This document shows, piece by piece, positions 1 through 8,095 of a stretch of 64,000 nt of DNA; positions within the stretch are counted from its first letter, which is position 1, and the number at the start of each line of letters is the position of its first letter. Location of the stretch: contig NZ_JARHTP010000014.1 in NCBI RefSeq assembly GCF_029223485.1, forward strand, positions 124,001 to 188,000, in the 5' to 3' direction. The notes beneath the pieces were generated by a model that made no database searches, was not told the origin of the DNA, and saw only the letters and a program-made list of their open reading frames with translations. The translations under genes were made by a program, and so were the position numbers. The DNA comes from Streptomyces coacervatus. Lineage in GTDB: Bacteria; Actinomycetota; Actinomycetes; Streptomycetales; Streptomycetaceae.

Positions 1-260
1 ATCTTGTCGAGGTTCTTCTCGATCGTCTCGATGGACTCGCCGGTCCGCGAGGGGTCGCTCGCCGCGGCCGACCCGGCCTCGTGGATCGCCTTGAGACTGT
101 CGACGATCGTGTCGTAGTTCCGCGCGCAGTCCAGCGAGTTGTTCGAGTTGTCCGAGTTGTCGAGGGCATCGGGGTTGCAGCCGGTGACCAGTCCTGCGGT
201 CAGTACGACGGCTGTCACGGCAGTGGCGATGGCGGTGGTGCGACGACGGTTGGCGGCCAT
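1..260 (-). CDS. small lipoprotein, 3' end beyond window
   Basis: This is the 5' part of a minus-strand gene that runs off the left edge. The ATG is at 260-258, and AGGAGGGG lies about 9 bases upstream, so the start is well supported. The visible 86 residues open with a short basic stretch (ANRRRTT), a hydrophobic core and a lipobox LVTGC, then an Asn/Ser/Asp-rich linker and a helical acidic region. It should therefore be exported and lipid-anchored on the outer face of the membrane. I do not recognise the family and assign no function. It is divergent from rlmN, with about 136 bp of shared promoter space. Confidence 0.75.
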   Translation of the reverse strand, partial: MAANRRRTTAIATAVTAVVLTAGLVTGCNPDALDNSDNSNNSLDCARNYDTIVDSLKAIHEAGSAAASDPSRTGESIETIEKNLDK

Positions 261-396
261 GGGACGGTCCCCTCCTGGAAGGCTCTGGTGGCGCTGTGCA
301 CCGTCCACGATCCCGGCGCGGAGCATGCCGTCACGAGGGAACCTCCACCCGCATTCATGGTGGAGCGGGCTACACCACGGGATCTGCGACACTGGT

Positions 397-1509
397 ATGG
401 CTATGCCTAAGCCCGGAGAACTCACTTTCGTTGCCCCCCGCGGAGCCAAGAAGCCGCCGCGGCACCTTGCCGACCTCACGCCCGCCGAGCGCAAGGAAGC
501 GGTCGCCGAGATCGGTGAGAAGCCGTTTCGTGCCAAGCAGCTCTCGCAGCACTACTTCGCGCGGTATGCGCACGACCCGGCGGAGTGGACCGACATCCCC
601 GCCGGTTCGCGCGGCAGGTTGCAGGAGGCGCTGCTTCCCGAGCTGATGACGGTCGTACGGCATCTGTCGACCGACCAGGGGACGACGCGCAAGACCTTGT
701 GGCGGCTCTTCGACGGCACGCTCGTCGAGTCCGTGCTGATGCGCTACCCGGACCGGGTGACCATGTGCATCAGCTCGCAGGCGGGGTGCGGGATGAACTG
801 TCCCTTCTGTGCCACCGGGCAGGCCGGGCTGGACCGGAATCTGTCGACCGCCGAGATCGTCCATCAGATTGTCGACGGGATGCGGGCGCTGCGGGACGGG
901 GACGTGCCCGGGGGCCCTGCGCGGCTCTCCAACATCGTCTTCATGGGGATGGGTGAGCCGCTCGCCAACTACAAGCGGGTCGTCGGGGCCGTCCGTGCGC
1001 TGACTGATCCCGCGCCGGACGGGCTCGGGCTCTCCCAGCGCGGCATCACCGTGTCGACCGTCGGGCTGGTGCCCGCCATCCACCGGTTCGCCGACGAGGG
1101 CTTCAAGTGCCGGCTGGCCATCTCGCTGCATGCGCCGGACGACGAGTTGCGCGACACCCTCGTGCCCGTCAACACGCGGTGGAAGGTGCGCGAGGTCCTC
1201 GACGCCGGGTTCGAGTACGTCGAGAAGAGCGGGCGAAGGCTGAGCATCGAGTACGCGCTCATTCGCGACATCAACGATCAGGCGTGGCGCGGTGACCGGC
1301 TCGGGCGGCTGCTGCGCGGCAAGCCTGTACATGTCAATCTCATCCCGCTGAACCCCACCCCCGGGTCCAAGTGGACCGCCTCGCGGCCCGAGGACGAGAA
1401 GGCCTTCGTCGAGGCCATCGCGGCGCACGGGGTGCCGGTCACCGTCCGGGACACCCGGGGGCAGGAGATCGACGGGGCCTGCGGTCAGCTTGCGGCCACC
1501 GAGCGGTAG
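397..1509 (+). CDS. rlmN: 23S rRNA/tRNA adenine-C2 methyltransferase RlmN
   Basis: A 370-residue radical SAM methyltransferase that adds a methyl group to C2 of an adenine in 23S rRNA and in some tRNAs. The iron-sulfur motif is CGMNCPFC (CxxxCxxC), preceded by the conserved VTMCISS cysteine. The second conserved catalytic cysteine sits near the C-terminus in RGQEIDGACGQ. GMGEP, the SAM-binding region, is also present. The reading frame stays open upstream, but ATG 397 (MAMPKPGELTF) gives the normal family length; ATG 403 is an equally possible start. It stands alone, followed within about 30 bases by the TPP riboswitch of the next operon. Confidence 0.96.
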   Translation: MAMPKPGELTFVAPRGAKKPPRHLADLTPAERKEAVAEIGEKPFRAKQLSQHYFARYAHDPAEWTDIPAGSRGRLQEALLPELMTVVRHLSTDQGTTRKTLWRLFDGTLVESVLMRYPDRVTMCISSQAGCGMNCPFCATGQAGLDRNLSTAEIVHQIVDGMRALRDGDVPGGPARLSNIVFMGMGEPLANYKRVVGAVRALTDPAPDGLGLSQRGITVSTVGLVPAIHRFADEGFKCRLAISLHAPDDELRDTLVPVNTRWKVREVLDAGFEYVEKSGRRLSIEYALIRDINDQAWRGDRLGRLLRGKPVHVNLIPLNPTPGSKWTASRPEDEKAFVEAIAAHGVPVTVRDTRGQEIDGACGQLAATER

Positions 1510-1540
1510 CCTGAGCCCGTACGTACACATCTTCATATTC

Positions 1541-1632
1541 CGACAGGGGAGCGCCACAGCGCTGAGAGTGCGGCAACCAGGCCGCAGACCCTCTGAACCT
1601 TGCCCAGGTCATTCTGGGTAGGAAGTTCGGTC
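1541..1632 (+). promoter_or_regulatory. TPP riboswitch (THI element)
   Basis: The conserved thi-box parts occur in order: a GGGG-rich P2 side, GCTGAGAG, a short P3 stem (GCGGC...GCCGC), ACCCTCTGAACCT, and the P4/P5 arm CCCAGGTCATTCTGGG followed by TAGGAAG. The element lies directly upstream of a thiB-thiP-thiQ type transporter, which fits repression of thiamine uptake when thiamine pyrophosphate is plentiful. Exact ends are approximate. Confidence 0.93.
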
Positions 1633-1649
1633 TTCACTCAAGCTGTTGC

Positions 1650-1696
1650 GCCCTGCCCGGGAGCCGGTGGAATGCTCCGGCGGTCCCGGGCAGGGC
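1650..1696 (+). terminator. GC hairpin, candidate riboswitch expression platform
   Basis: The 13-base arm at 1650-1662 (GCCCTGCCCGGGA) pairs perfectly with 1684-1696. An inner 5-bp stem, 1663-1667 with 1677-1681, extends it. It sits between the TPP aptamer and the thiB start, and the sequence after it is pyrimidine-rich but has no real T run. I infer a transcription-attenuation platform of the U-poor actinobacterial type. Confidence 0.6.
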
Positions 1697-1729
1697 CGCG
1701 TCTCTTCCTGGTCAGCCAGGAGGAATTCA

Positions 1730-2836
1730 GTGCACACCAAGATGTTGCACACCAAGACGTTGCACACCAAGACGTTCGTGGCCGCCGCGGTCGGCCTCGG
1801 CCTGATCACGCTCTCCGCGTGCGGGTCGTCGTCCGGCAGCGAGGGCTCCGGGAACTCCAAGACCGTCACCCTCGTCAGCCACGACTCGTGGGCGGTCTCG
1901 AAGAGCGTCCTCGCCGACTTCGAGAAGCAGTCCGGATACAAGGTCAGGGTCCTCAAGAGCGGCGACGCCGGGCAGGCCGTCAACAAGGCCATCCTCACCA
2001 AGGACAATCCGCAGGGCGACGTCTTCTTCGGCGTCGACAACACCCTGCTCTCGCGGGCGCTCGACAACGGTCTCTTCCAGTCCTACGAGGCGAAGGGTGC
2101 GGGGCAGATCCAGTCCCAGTACCTCGTCGACCAGGACAAGCACCGGGTCACGCCCATCGACTCCGGCGACATCTGCGTCAACTACGACAAGGCGTACTTC
2201 AGCAAGCACAGGCTGACCCCGCCCCAGTCGTTCGACGATCTGATCAAGCCCGAGTACAAGAACCTCCTCGTCACCGAGAACGCCTCCACCTCCTCGCCCG
2301 GCCTCGGCTTCCTGCTCGGCACCGCCGCCAAGTACGGCGACGACAGCTGGCAGGGCTACTGGAAGAAGCTCAAGGCGAACGGTGTGAAGGTCGTCGATGG
2401 CTGGGAGCAGGCCTACAACCAGGAGTTCTCCGGGTCCGCAGGAGGCAAGAAGGCCAAGGCGGACCGGCCGCTCGTCGTCTCCTACGCCTCCTCGCCGCCC
2501 GCCGAGGTCATCTACGGCGACCCGAAGCCGAAGACCGCGCCGACCGGGACGTCGTACGGCACCTGCTTCAGGCAGATCGAGTACGCGGGACTGCTCAGCA
2601 ACGCCGCGAACACCAAGGGCGGCAAGGCCTTCCTCGACTTCCTGGTCACCAAGGAGTTCCAGGAGGACATGCCGCTGAACATGTTCGTCTACCCGGTGAT
2701 CAAGGGAGCGGGCGTGCCCGAGGAGTTCACGAAGTACGGGCAGCCGGCCAAGGACCCCGAGACCATGGCGCCGACGAAGATCGCCGCCGACCGTGACCAG
2801 TGGGTCAAGTCGTGGACCTCGCTCGTACTGAAGTAG
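1730..2836 (+). CDS. thiB: thiamine ABC transporter substrate-binding lipoprotein
   Basis: A 368-residue extracellular binding protein of the thiamine (TbpA/ThiB) family; cargo is inferred from the TPP riboswitch and the neighbours. The GTG start at 1730 is chosen because AGGAGGAA lies 4 to 11 bases upstream. The signal peptide ends in a lipobox (LITLSAC, then a Ser/Gly-rich linker). The N-terminus is odd: HTKML-HTKTL-HTKTF is a threefold 15-bp tandem repeat in the DNA. The mature part has the family-typical GDICVNYDKAYF and SSPPAEVIYG regions. The 3' end overlaps the start of the permease gene by 25 bases, so translation is probably coupled. Confidence 0.9.
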   Translation: MHTKMLHTKTLHTKTFVAAAVGLGLITLSACGSSSGSEGSGNSKTVTLVSHDSWAVSKSVLADFEKQSGYKVRVLKSGDAGQAVNKAILTKDNPQGDVFFGVDNTLLSRALDNGLFQSYEAKGAGQIQSQYLVDQDKHRVTPIDSGDICVNYDKAYFSKHRLTPPQSFDDLIKPEYKNLLVTENASTSSPGLGFLLGTAAKYGDDSWQGYWKKLKANGVKVVDGWEQAYNQEFSGSAGGKKAKADRPLVVSYASSPPAEVIYGDPKPKTAPTGTSYGTCFRQIEYAGLLSNAANTKGGKAFLDFLVTKEFQEDMPLNMFVYPVIKGAGVPEEFTKYGQPAKDPETMAPTKIAADRDQWVKSWTSLVLK

Positions 2837-4485
2837 CCCGGCGCAAGGCCCGCAGGCAGGGGAACGCGGCGCGGCTGGGGCTCATGGCCGGGCCCGTCGC
2901 GTTCTTCGCGGTGTTCTTCGCCTGGCCCGTCGCCGCGATCGTGGCGCGCGGGCTCAAGGTCGACGGGGCCTGGCAGTTCGAGCGGATCGCGGATGTCGTC
3001 GCGCAGTCCGACATCCGACACGTCCTCTGGTTCACCACCTGGCAGGCGCTCGCGTCCACCATGCTCACGCTGGTGGTCGCGCTCCCCGGCGCGTATGTCT
3101 TCGCGCGCTTCGAATTCCCCGGCAAGCAAGTGCTGCGGGCCGTCGTCACCGTCCCGTTCGTGCTGCCGACCGTTGTCGTCGGTACGGCCTTCCTGGCGCT
3201 CGTCGGGCGTGGGGGACTGCTCGACGAGTGGTGGGGCGTACGGCTCGACACCACCGTCTGGGCCATCCTGCTGGCGCATGTCTTCTTCAACTACGCCGTC
3301 GTCGTACGGACCGTCGGCGGGCTGTGGGGGCAGCTCGACCCGCGTCAGGAAGAGGCGGCGCGGATGCTGGGGGCCTCGCCCCTGAGCGCCTGGCGCAAGG
3401 TCACGCTGCCCGCGCTCGCGCCCGCCGTGGCCGCCGCCGCGCTGATGGTCTTCCTCTTCACCTTCACCTCCTTCGGCGTGGTGCAGATCCTCGGCGGTCC
3501 GACCTTCTCCACCCTTGAGGTCGAGATCTACCGGCAGACGTCCGAGATCTTCGACCTCTCCACGGCCGCCGTGCTCACCATCGTCCAGTTCGTGGCGGTG
3601 GGCGCGATCCTCGCCGTGCACGCCTGGACCGTACGGCGGCGGGAGAGCGCGCTGCGGCTGGTGGATGCGTCCGTGACCGCGCGGCGGCCGCGCGGGGCCG
3701 GGCAATGGGCGCTGCTGGCCGGGGTCCTCGGCACCGTCGCCGTCCTGCTCGTGCTGCCGCTGGCCGTGCTGGTGCAGCGGTCCCTCGGCGCCTCCGACTT
3801 CGGCTACTACCGAGCGCTGACGCACGACGACGGCGGGACCTTCCTGGTGCCGCCGATCGAGGCGATCGGCAATTCGCTCCAGTACGCCCTCGCCGCGACC
3901 GCCATCGCCGTGGTCGTCGGCGGTCTCGCCGCCGCGGCCCTGGCCCGCCGGGACGCGGGCCGGCTGGTCCGCGGCTTCGACGCGCTGCTGATGCTGCCGC
4001 TCGGCGTCTCCGCGGTGACGGTCGGCTTCGGGTTCCTCATCGCGCTGGACAAGCCGCCGCTGGATCTGCGGAGTTCGTGGATTCTGGTGCCGCTCGCCCA
4101 GGCCCTGGTGGGCGCCCCCTTCGTCGTACGGACCATGCTGCCCGTGCTGCGGGCCGTGGACGCGCGCCTCAGGGAGGCGGCGGCCGTGCTCGGGGCGTCG
4201 CCGTGGCGGGTGTGGCGGGAGGTCGATCTGCCGATGGTGCGGCGGGCGCTGCTGGTCGCGGCCGGGTTCGCGTTCGCGGTGTCGCTCGGGGAGTTCGGGG
4301 CGACCGTGTTCATCGCGCGGCCCGACAACCCGACGCTGCCGGTCGCCGTGGCTCGGCTGCTGGGCCGGCCCGGCGAGCTCAACTACGGGCAGGCGATGGC
4401 CCTTTCGACGATTCTGATGGTGGTGTGCGCGGTGGCGCTGCTGGTCCTTGAGCGGCTGCGCACCGACCGGAGCGGGGAGTTCTAG
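2812..4485 (+). CDS. thiP: thiamine ABC transporter permease, fused two-domain
   Basis: A roughly 557-residue inner-membrane permease with two BPD-transp domains in one chain, as usual for ThiP and iron-type FbpB permeases. Each half carries an EAA-type loop contacting the ATPase: EEAARMLGASPLSAWRKVTLP in the first half, REAAAVLGASPWRVWREVDLP in the second. About twelve hydrophobic segments are visible. The start is uncertain: GTG 2800 and GTG 2812 are both in frame and neither has a good ribosome site. I prefer 2812, overlapping thiB. The TAG stop directly abuts the ATG of the ATPase gene. Expression should follow the upstream TPP riboswitch. Confidence 0.9.
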   Translation: MDLARTEVARRKARRQGNAARLGLMAGPVAFFAVFFAWPVAAIVARGLKVDGAWQFERIADVVAQSDIRHVLWFTTWQALASTMLTLVVALPGAYVFARFEFPGKQVLRAVVTVPFVLPTVVVGTAFLALVGRGGLLDEWWGVRLDTTVWAILLAHVFFNYAVVVRTVGGLWGQLDPRQEEAARMLGASPLSAWRKVTLPALAPAVAAAALMVFLFTFTSFGVVQILGGPTFSTLEVEIYRQTSEIFDLSTAAVLTIVQFVAVGAILAVHAWTVRRRESALRLVDASVTARRPRGAGQWALLAGVLGTVAVLLVLPLAVLVQRSLGASDFGYYRALTHDDGGTFLVPPIEAIGNSLQYALAATAIAVVVGGLAAAALARRDAGRLVRGFDALLMLPLGVSAVTVGFGFLIALDKPPLDLRSSWILVPLAQALVGAPFVVRTMLPVLRAVDARLREAAAVLGASPWRVWREVDLPMVRRALLVAAGFAFAVSLGEFGATVFIARPDNPTLPVAVARLLGRPGELNYGQAMALSTILMVVCAVALLVLERLRTDRSGEF

Positions 4486-5505
4486 ATGCTGCTGAGCCTT
4501 GAGGACGCGACCGTGCGGTTCGGCGGGCGGGCCGTGCTGGACGCCGTCGGCCTCGATGTCGCCGAACACGAGATCGTGTGCGTGCTCGGGCCCAGCGGCA
4601 GCGGCAAGTCGACACTGCTGCGGGCGGTGGCCGGGCTGCAACCCCTGGACGGCGGGCGGGTGTTGCTCGACGGACGGGATCAGTCGGGGGTGCCCGCGCA
4701 CAGGCGGGGGGTGGGCCTGATGTTCCAGGACCATCAGCTGTTCCCGCAGCGGGACGTCGGCCGGAACGTCGCCTTCGGGCTGCGGATGCACGGGGCGTCC
4801 CGCCCTCAACAGGACGAGCACGTACGGCAGTTGCTGGATCTCGTGGGGCTGCCGGGTGCCGCCCGCCGGGCCGTCGCCTCGCTCTCCGGTGGAGAGCAGC
4901 AGCGGGTGGCGCTGGCCCGTGCGCTCGCGCCCCGCCCGCGGCTGCTGATGCTGGACGAGCCGCTGGGCCAGCTCGACCGCTCGCTTCGGGAGCGGCTGGT
5001 CGTCGAACTCCGGGAACTCTTCGGGCAGTTGGGCACCACGGTCCTCGCTGTGACACACGACCAGGGCGAGGCCTTTGCGCTCGCCGACCGGGTCGTGGTG
5101 ATGCGGGACGGGCGGATCGCCCAGTCCGGTACGCCACTGGAGGTGTGGCAGCGGCCGGCGGACGAGTTCGTGGCCCGCTTCCTCGGCTTCGACAACGTGG
5201 TCGAGGGGATGGTGAGCGGAGAGGCCGCGGACACCCCCTGGGGCAAGGTGCCGGTGCCCCAGGACGCCCCGCAGGGGACGCACACGCTGCTGGTACGGCC
5301 CGCCGGCGTCCGGCTCGTCCCCGCCGACGAGGGCCTGCGCTGCACGGTGGCCGCACGCACGTTCAAGGGCACCCATGTCGCCGTACAGGTACAGCCTGAG
5401 GACGCGCCGCGGATCGAGGCGGCGGTGGCGCTGCGGGACGCTCCGCGACTCGGGGACGAGGTCGGCGTGGAGTTCGACGCGGCCGAGATCGTCGTGCTCG
5501 GCTGA
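4486..5505 (+). CDS. thiQ: thiamine ABC transporter ATP-binding protein
   Basis: A 339-residue ABC ATPase that powers the ThiB/ThiP importer on the cytoplasmic side. It has Walker A GPSGSGKST, Q-loop MFQDHQLFPQ, signature LSGGEQQRVALARAL, Walker B LLMLDEP and switch His in VTHDQ. A TOBE-like C-terminal domain of about 110 residues makes it longer than enteric ThiQ and nearer to PotA or FbpC proteins. The ATG immediately follows the permease stop, with GGGGAG just upstream. A strong hairpin lies 20 bases past the stop. The thiamine assignment rests on operon and riboswitch context. Confidence 0.9.
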   Translation: MLLSLEDATVRFGGRAVLDAVGLDVAEHEIVCVLGPSGSGKSTLLRAVAGLQPLDGGRVLLDGRDQSGVPAHRRGVGLMFQDHQLFPQRDVGRNVAFGLRMHGASRPQQDEHVRQLLDLVGLPGAARRAVASLSGGEQQRVALARALAPRPRLLMLDEPLGQLDRSLRERLVVELRELFGQLGTTVLAVTHDQGEAFALADRVVVMRDGRIAQSGTPLEVWQRPADEFVARFLGFDNVVEGMVSGEAADTPWGKVPVPQDAPQGTHTLLVRPAGVRLVPADEGLRCTVAARTFKGTHVAVQVQPEDAPRIEAAVALRDAPRLGDEVGVEFDAAEIVVLG

Positions 5506-5525
5506 GGGGTGCGTCCCTGACGACT

Positions 5526-5560
5526 GTGGCCCGTCCCCCGGGGATACGGGGACGGGCCAC
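5526..5560. terminator. bidirectional terminator hairpin
   Basis: A perfect 13-bp stem (GTGGCCCGTCCCC with GGGGACGGGCCAC) and a 9-base loop lie between the convergent thiQ and LAETG-protein genes. The lack of a T tract is normal for high-GC actinobacterial terminators. Confidence 0.85.
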
Positions 5561-5581
5561 AACGGTGTTCTGCGGGAGGCG

Positions 5582-6268
5582 TCAGCGGCCGCTGTTCGCC
5601 CCGCGACGGCGCATGCCGAAGTAGACGGCGCCGCCGCCGATGACGACCAGCGCGCCCGCGACACCGGCGATCAGGCCGGTGTTGGAGTTCGCACCGGTCT
5701 CGGCGAGGTTCGAGTCACCGGCCGCCGGGGACGGGGCGTTGCTGGAGGTGTCCGCCGGGGCGGTGCTGCTCTCCGAAGCCGACGGGGTCGGGGTCGGGGA
5801 CTCCTCGGCCGGGGTCGAGGCGGACTCCGACGGGGACGGGCTCGGCGAGTCCTTCGCGCAGCCCTCGGACGGGGTCTTCAGGTTGCCGTCGATGTCCTTG
5901 TCGACGATCGGGTGGTCCTTGTCCTTCCCGGCCGTGACGTGGATGCGGTACTCGGCGTTCGCCGCCCAGTCCTCGTTGAAGGTGACGACGACACCCTCGC
6001 GGGAACCGGTGACGTCCTGCTCGCCGACCTGCTTGGCGTCGGCGCCGTTGTTCTCGAGGAACACGGTGATGGTCGCCGGGGTACCGGAGGCGTCCTTGTC
6101 GGTGACGGTGATGACGCCCTTGCTGCCGTCGCACTTGGCTTCGGCGGAGAACTCACTGATGTTGCAGGCGAGCGCACTGCCCGCGGCGCTCAGCGCGAGC
6201 GCGGAGGAGGCGGCGGCGACGCCAAGGATCTGCACGGAACGACGTGCGGTACGGCGAGTTATGGACAC
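5582..6268 (-). CDS. sortase-anchored LAETG cell-surface protein
   Basis: A 228-residue secreted protein that is probably linked to peptidoglycan. The N-terminal signal peptide has a basic ITRRTARR start and a hydrophobic stretch ending ALA. The mature part (about residues 35-125) has two cysteines, in CNISEFSAEAKC, and a third in EGC, and looks like a small beta-rich domain. A long Ser/Pro/Thr/Glu wall-spanning linker follows (about 128-185). The sorting signal is LAETG, a membrane segment (AGVAGALVVIGGGAVYFGM) and an RRRG tail. LAETG is the class E sortase type in Streptomyces. Start is GTG with AAGGG upstream. Ligand or partner is unknown. Confidence 0.85.
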   Translation of the reverse strand: MSITRRTARRSVQILGVAAASSALALSAAGSALACNISEFSAEAKCDGSKGVITVTDKDASGTPATITVFLENNGADAKQVGEQDVTGSREGVVVTFNEDWAANAEYRIHVTAGKDKDHPIVDKDIDGNLKTPSEGCAKDSPSPSPSESASTPAEESPTPTPSASESSTAPADTSSNAPSPAAGDSNLAETGANSNTGLIAGVAGALVVIGGGAVYFGMRRRGANSGR

Positions 6269-6430
6269 GTTTGCCCTTCACGGGATGCGCAACTGCGGGG
6301 GGTTGACGAGGGACGTGAAGCGACGGTGGAGGTGAAGCCTCACACTCCCCATGAGACTCAAAGGTTTATAAGCGTTCGATAAGGAGTGTCAATGCGTAGG
6401 CATACCTGGGCCGTTGGCTTTGCACTCTTA

Positions 6431-7552
6431 TTAACCGCCGAGACGTTTCAGCGCCTCCGGAGCCTGCTCGATCCGGTCAACGAGGGCTATACGGGACTCC
6501 ATCGAGCGTTCCCGGGCGAGTGACTGCAAGAGGGGCCAGGCCGGCAGCCGCTCCGTCCAGTGCGCGCGGTCGACCAGCACCATGGGCGTCGGCTCGCCGC
6601 GCGACTGGTAGTAGTTGGGCGTCGCGTTGTCGAAGATCTCCTGTACGGTCCCGGCCGCGCCCGGCAGGAAGACCACACCCGCGTTGGAGCGGGCCAGCAG
6701 GCCGTCCTCACGGGTGGCGTTGGCGAAGTACTTGGCGATGTGCGACGCGAAGGCGTTCGGCGGCTCATGGCCGTAGAACCAGGTGGGAATGCCGAGGGAG
6801 TGGTTGCCCTTCGGCCAGCGGGTGCGCACCTCGAACGCGGCCCGTGCCCACTCGGTGATCGAGGGGGTGAACGACGGTGACTTCGCGAGGAGTCGGCACG
6901 CCTCGTCCAGCATGGCCTCGTCGTACGGCGCCGCGTATGCGCCCAGGTTCGCCGCCTCCATCGCGCCCGGACCGCCGCCGGTCGCCACGGTGAACCCGGC
7001 GCGGCTCAGCTCGCGGCCGAGGCGCGCCGCACCGGCGTACGCCCGGGTCCCGCGGGCCATCGCGTGACCGCCCATGACGCCCACCACCCCTGCGCCGCGC
7101 AGGAGTTCGTCCAGGGCGTCGGAGACGGAGTCGTCGTGGACGGCACGCAGCATCGAGGCGAATATGTCGCCGTCGGCCTTGGTGCGCTGGAACCAGGCGT
7201 AGGCGAGGGCGTCCGGGGTCTCCTCGTACCCCTTCTCCAGCGAGGCGAACAGCTCGTCGGGCGTGTAGAGGTGCCCGCGGTACGGCTCGAAGGGCAGATG
7301 CGGGACCGGGGGGAAGACCAGAGCGCCGTCGGCACGGACCTTCGCCGCCGCGTCCTCCCGCATCGGACAGCCGAGGAAGACGGCCTGAGCCGTGTCGGTG
7401 GTGAGCAACTCCCTTGTACGGTCCGTCAGATCGACGCCCTGTACGCGGTATCCGGCGAGGGTGCCGCGGGCCGAGACGGTCGCGTCGAAGTCCTCGAGCG
7501 TCTCGATCTCGCGGTCGTCGTGGTGGGCCGCATGGGCCGGGCTCGTCTGCAC
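6431..7552 (-). CDS. LOG-family Rossmann nucleotide-binding protein
   Basis: A 373-residue protein whose centre resembles the LOG/lysine-decarboxylase-like fold used by cytokinin-activating phosphoribohydrolases and nucleotide-processing enzymes. Visible motifs are GVMGGHAMARG, ATGGGPGAMEAAN (phosphate loop), and FLPGAAGTVQE, a variant of the usual PGGxGTxxE. It is nearly twice the length of plant-type LOG proteins, with extra N-terminal and C-terminal regions. No signal peptide is present, so it should be cytoplasmic. GTG start, weak ribosome site. It lies 38 bases downstream of the VOC gene on the same strand and may share its message. Substrate unknown. Confidence 0.75.
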   Translation of the reverse strand: MQTSPAHAAHHDDREIETLEDFDATVSARGTLAGYRVQGVDLTDRTRELLTTDTAQAVFLGCPMREDAAAKVRADGALVFPPVPHLPFEPYRGHLYTPDELFASLEKGYEETPDALAYAWFQRTKADGDIFASMLRAVHDDSVSDALDELLRGAGVVGVMGGHAMARGTRAYAGAARLGRELSRAGFTVATGGGPGAMEAANLGAYAAPYDEAMLDEACRLLAKSPSFTPSITEWARAAFEVRTRWPKGNHSLGIPTWFYGHEPPNAFASHIAKYFANATREDGLLARSNAGVVFLPGAAGTVQEIFDNATPNYYQSRGEPTPMVLVDRAHWTERLPAWPLLQSLARERSMESRIALVDRIEQAPEALKRLGG

Positions 7553-7590
7553 GGGCCCATGCTAGGCACGCCGTTCGTCGAAGCCGTTGG

Positions 7591-7998
7591 TCAGCCCTGG
7601 ACCGCCGCCGGGTCCATCCACACGACCTCCCAGCTGTGGCCGTCGAGGTCGTCGAAGGAGCGGCCATACATATAGCCGTGGTCCTGGACGTCGGAGTTGG
7701 CGGTGCCGCCTGCCGAGACCGCCTTGTTCACCAGTTCGTCGACCTTCTCGCGGCTCTCGGCGCTCAGACACAGCAGCACCTCGCTGGTCTTCGTCGAGTC
7801 CGCGATCTCCTTCTTCGTGAAGTCCGCGTAGCGCTGCTTGCTGAGCAGCATCGTGATGATGGTGTCGCTGATCACGACGCAGGCGCAGTCGTCGGTGCTG
7901 AACTGCGGGTTGATGGAGTAGCCGAGCTCGGTGAAGAACTTCTTCGACGCGTCGACGTCGTTGGTGGCCAGGTTCACGAAGATCATCTGCTGGTACAT
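7591..7998 (-). CDS. VOC-superfamily (glyoxalase-like) protein
   Basis: A 135-residue cytoplasmic protein of the vicinal-oxygen-chelate fold. It opens with the typical IFVNLATNDVDASKKFFTEL strand-helix and ends in DLDGHSWEVVWMDP, where the terminal Glu is a usual metal ligand. These small actinobacterial proteins are often labelled glyoxalase or extradiol-type without proven activity, so I give no substrate. The ATG at 7998 is preferred because GGGGAGAGG sits 5 to 13 bases upstream; an in-frame start further upstream would add unlikely sequence. Transcribed with the neighbouring minus-strand genes. Confidence 0.85.
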   Translation of the reverse strand: MYQQMIFVNLATNDVDASKKFFTELGYSINPQFSTDDCACVVISDTIITMLLSKQRYADFTKKEIADSTKTSEVLLCLSAESREKVDELVNKAVSAGGTANSDVQDHGYMYGRSFDDLDGHSWEVVWMDPAAVQG

Positions 7999-8095
7999 GC
8001 GAGGCCTCTCCCCTTGGGTGTGTGTCGTTCGCAGGGGTAGACCGGGGGCCCGCGCGGAACTCATCGGCTCCGGGGAATTCCGGTGGTACGAGTTC

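Noticed and set aside
2689..5664. 991-codon minus-strand open frame across the thiamine transporter operon
   Set aside because: It is the GC-skewed antisense frame of thiP and thiQ; its protein is Arg/Gly/Pro-rich with no domain, and the plus-strand genes have motifs, ribosome sites and a riboswitch.
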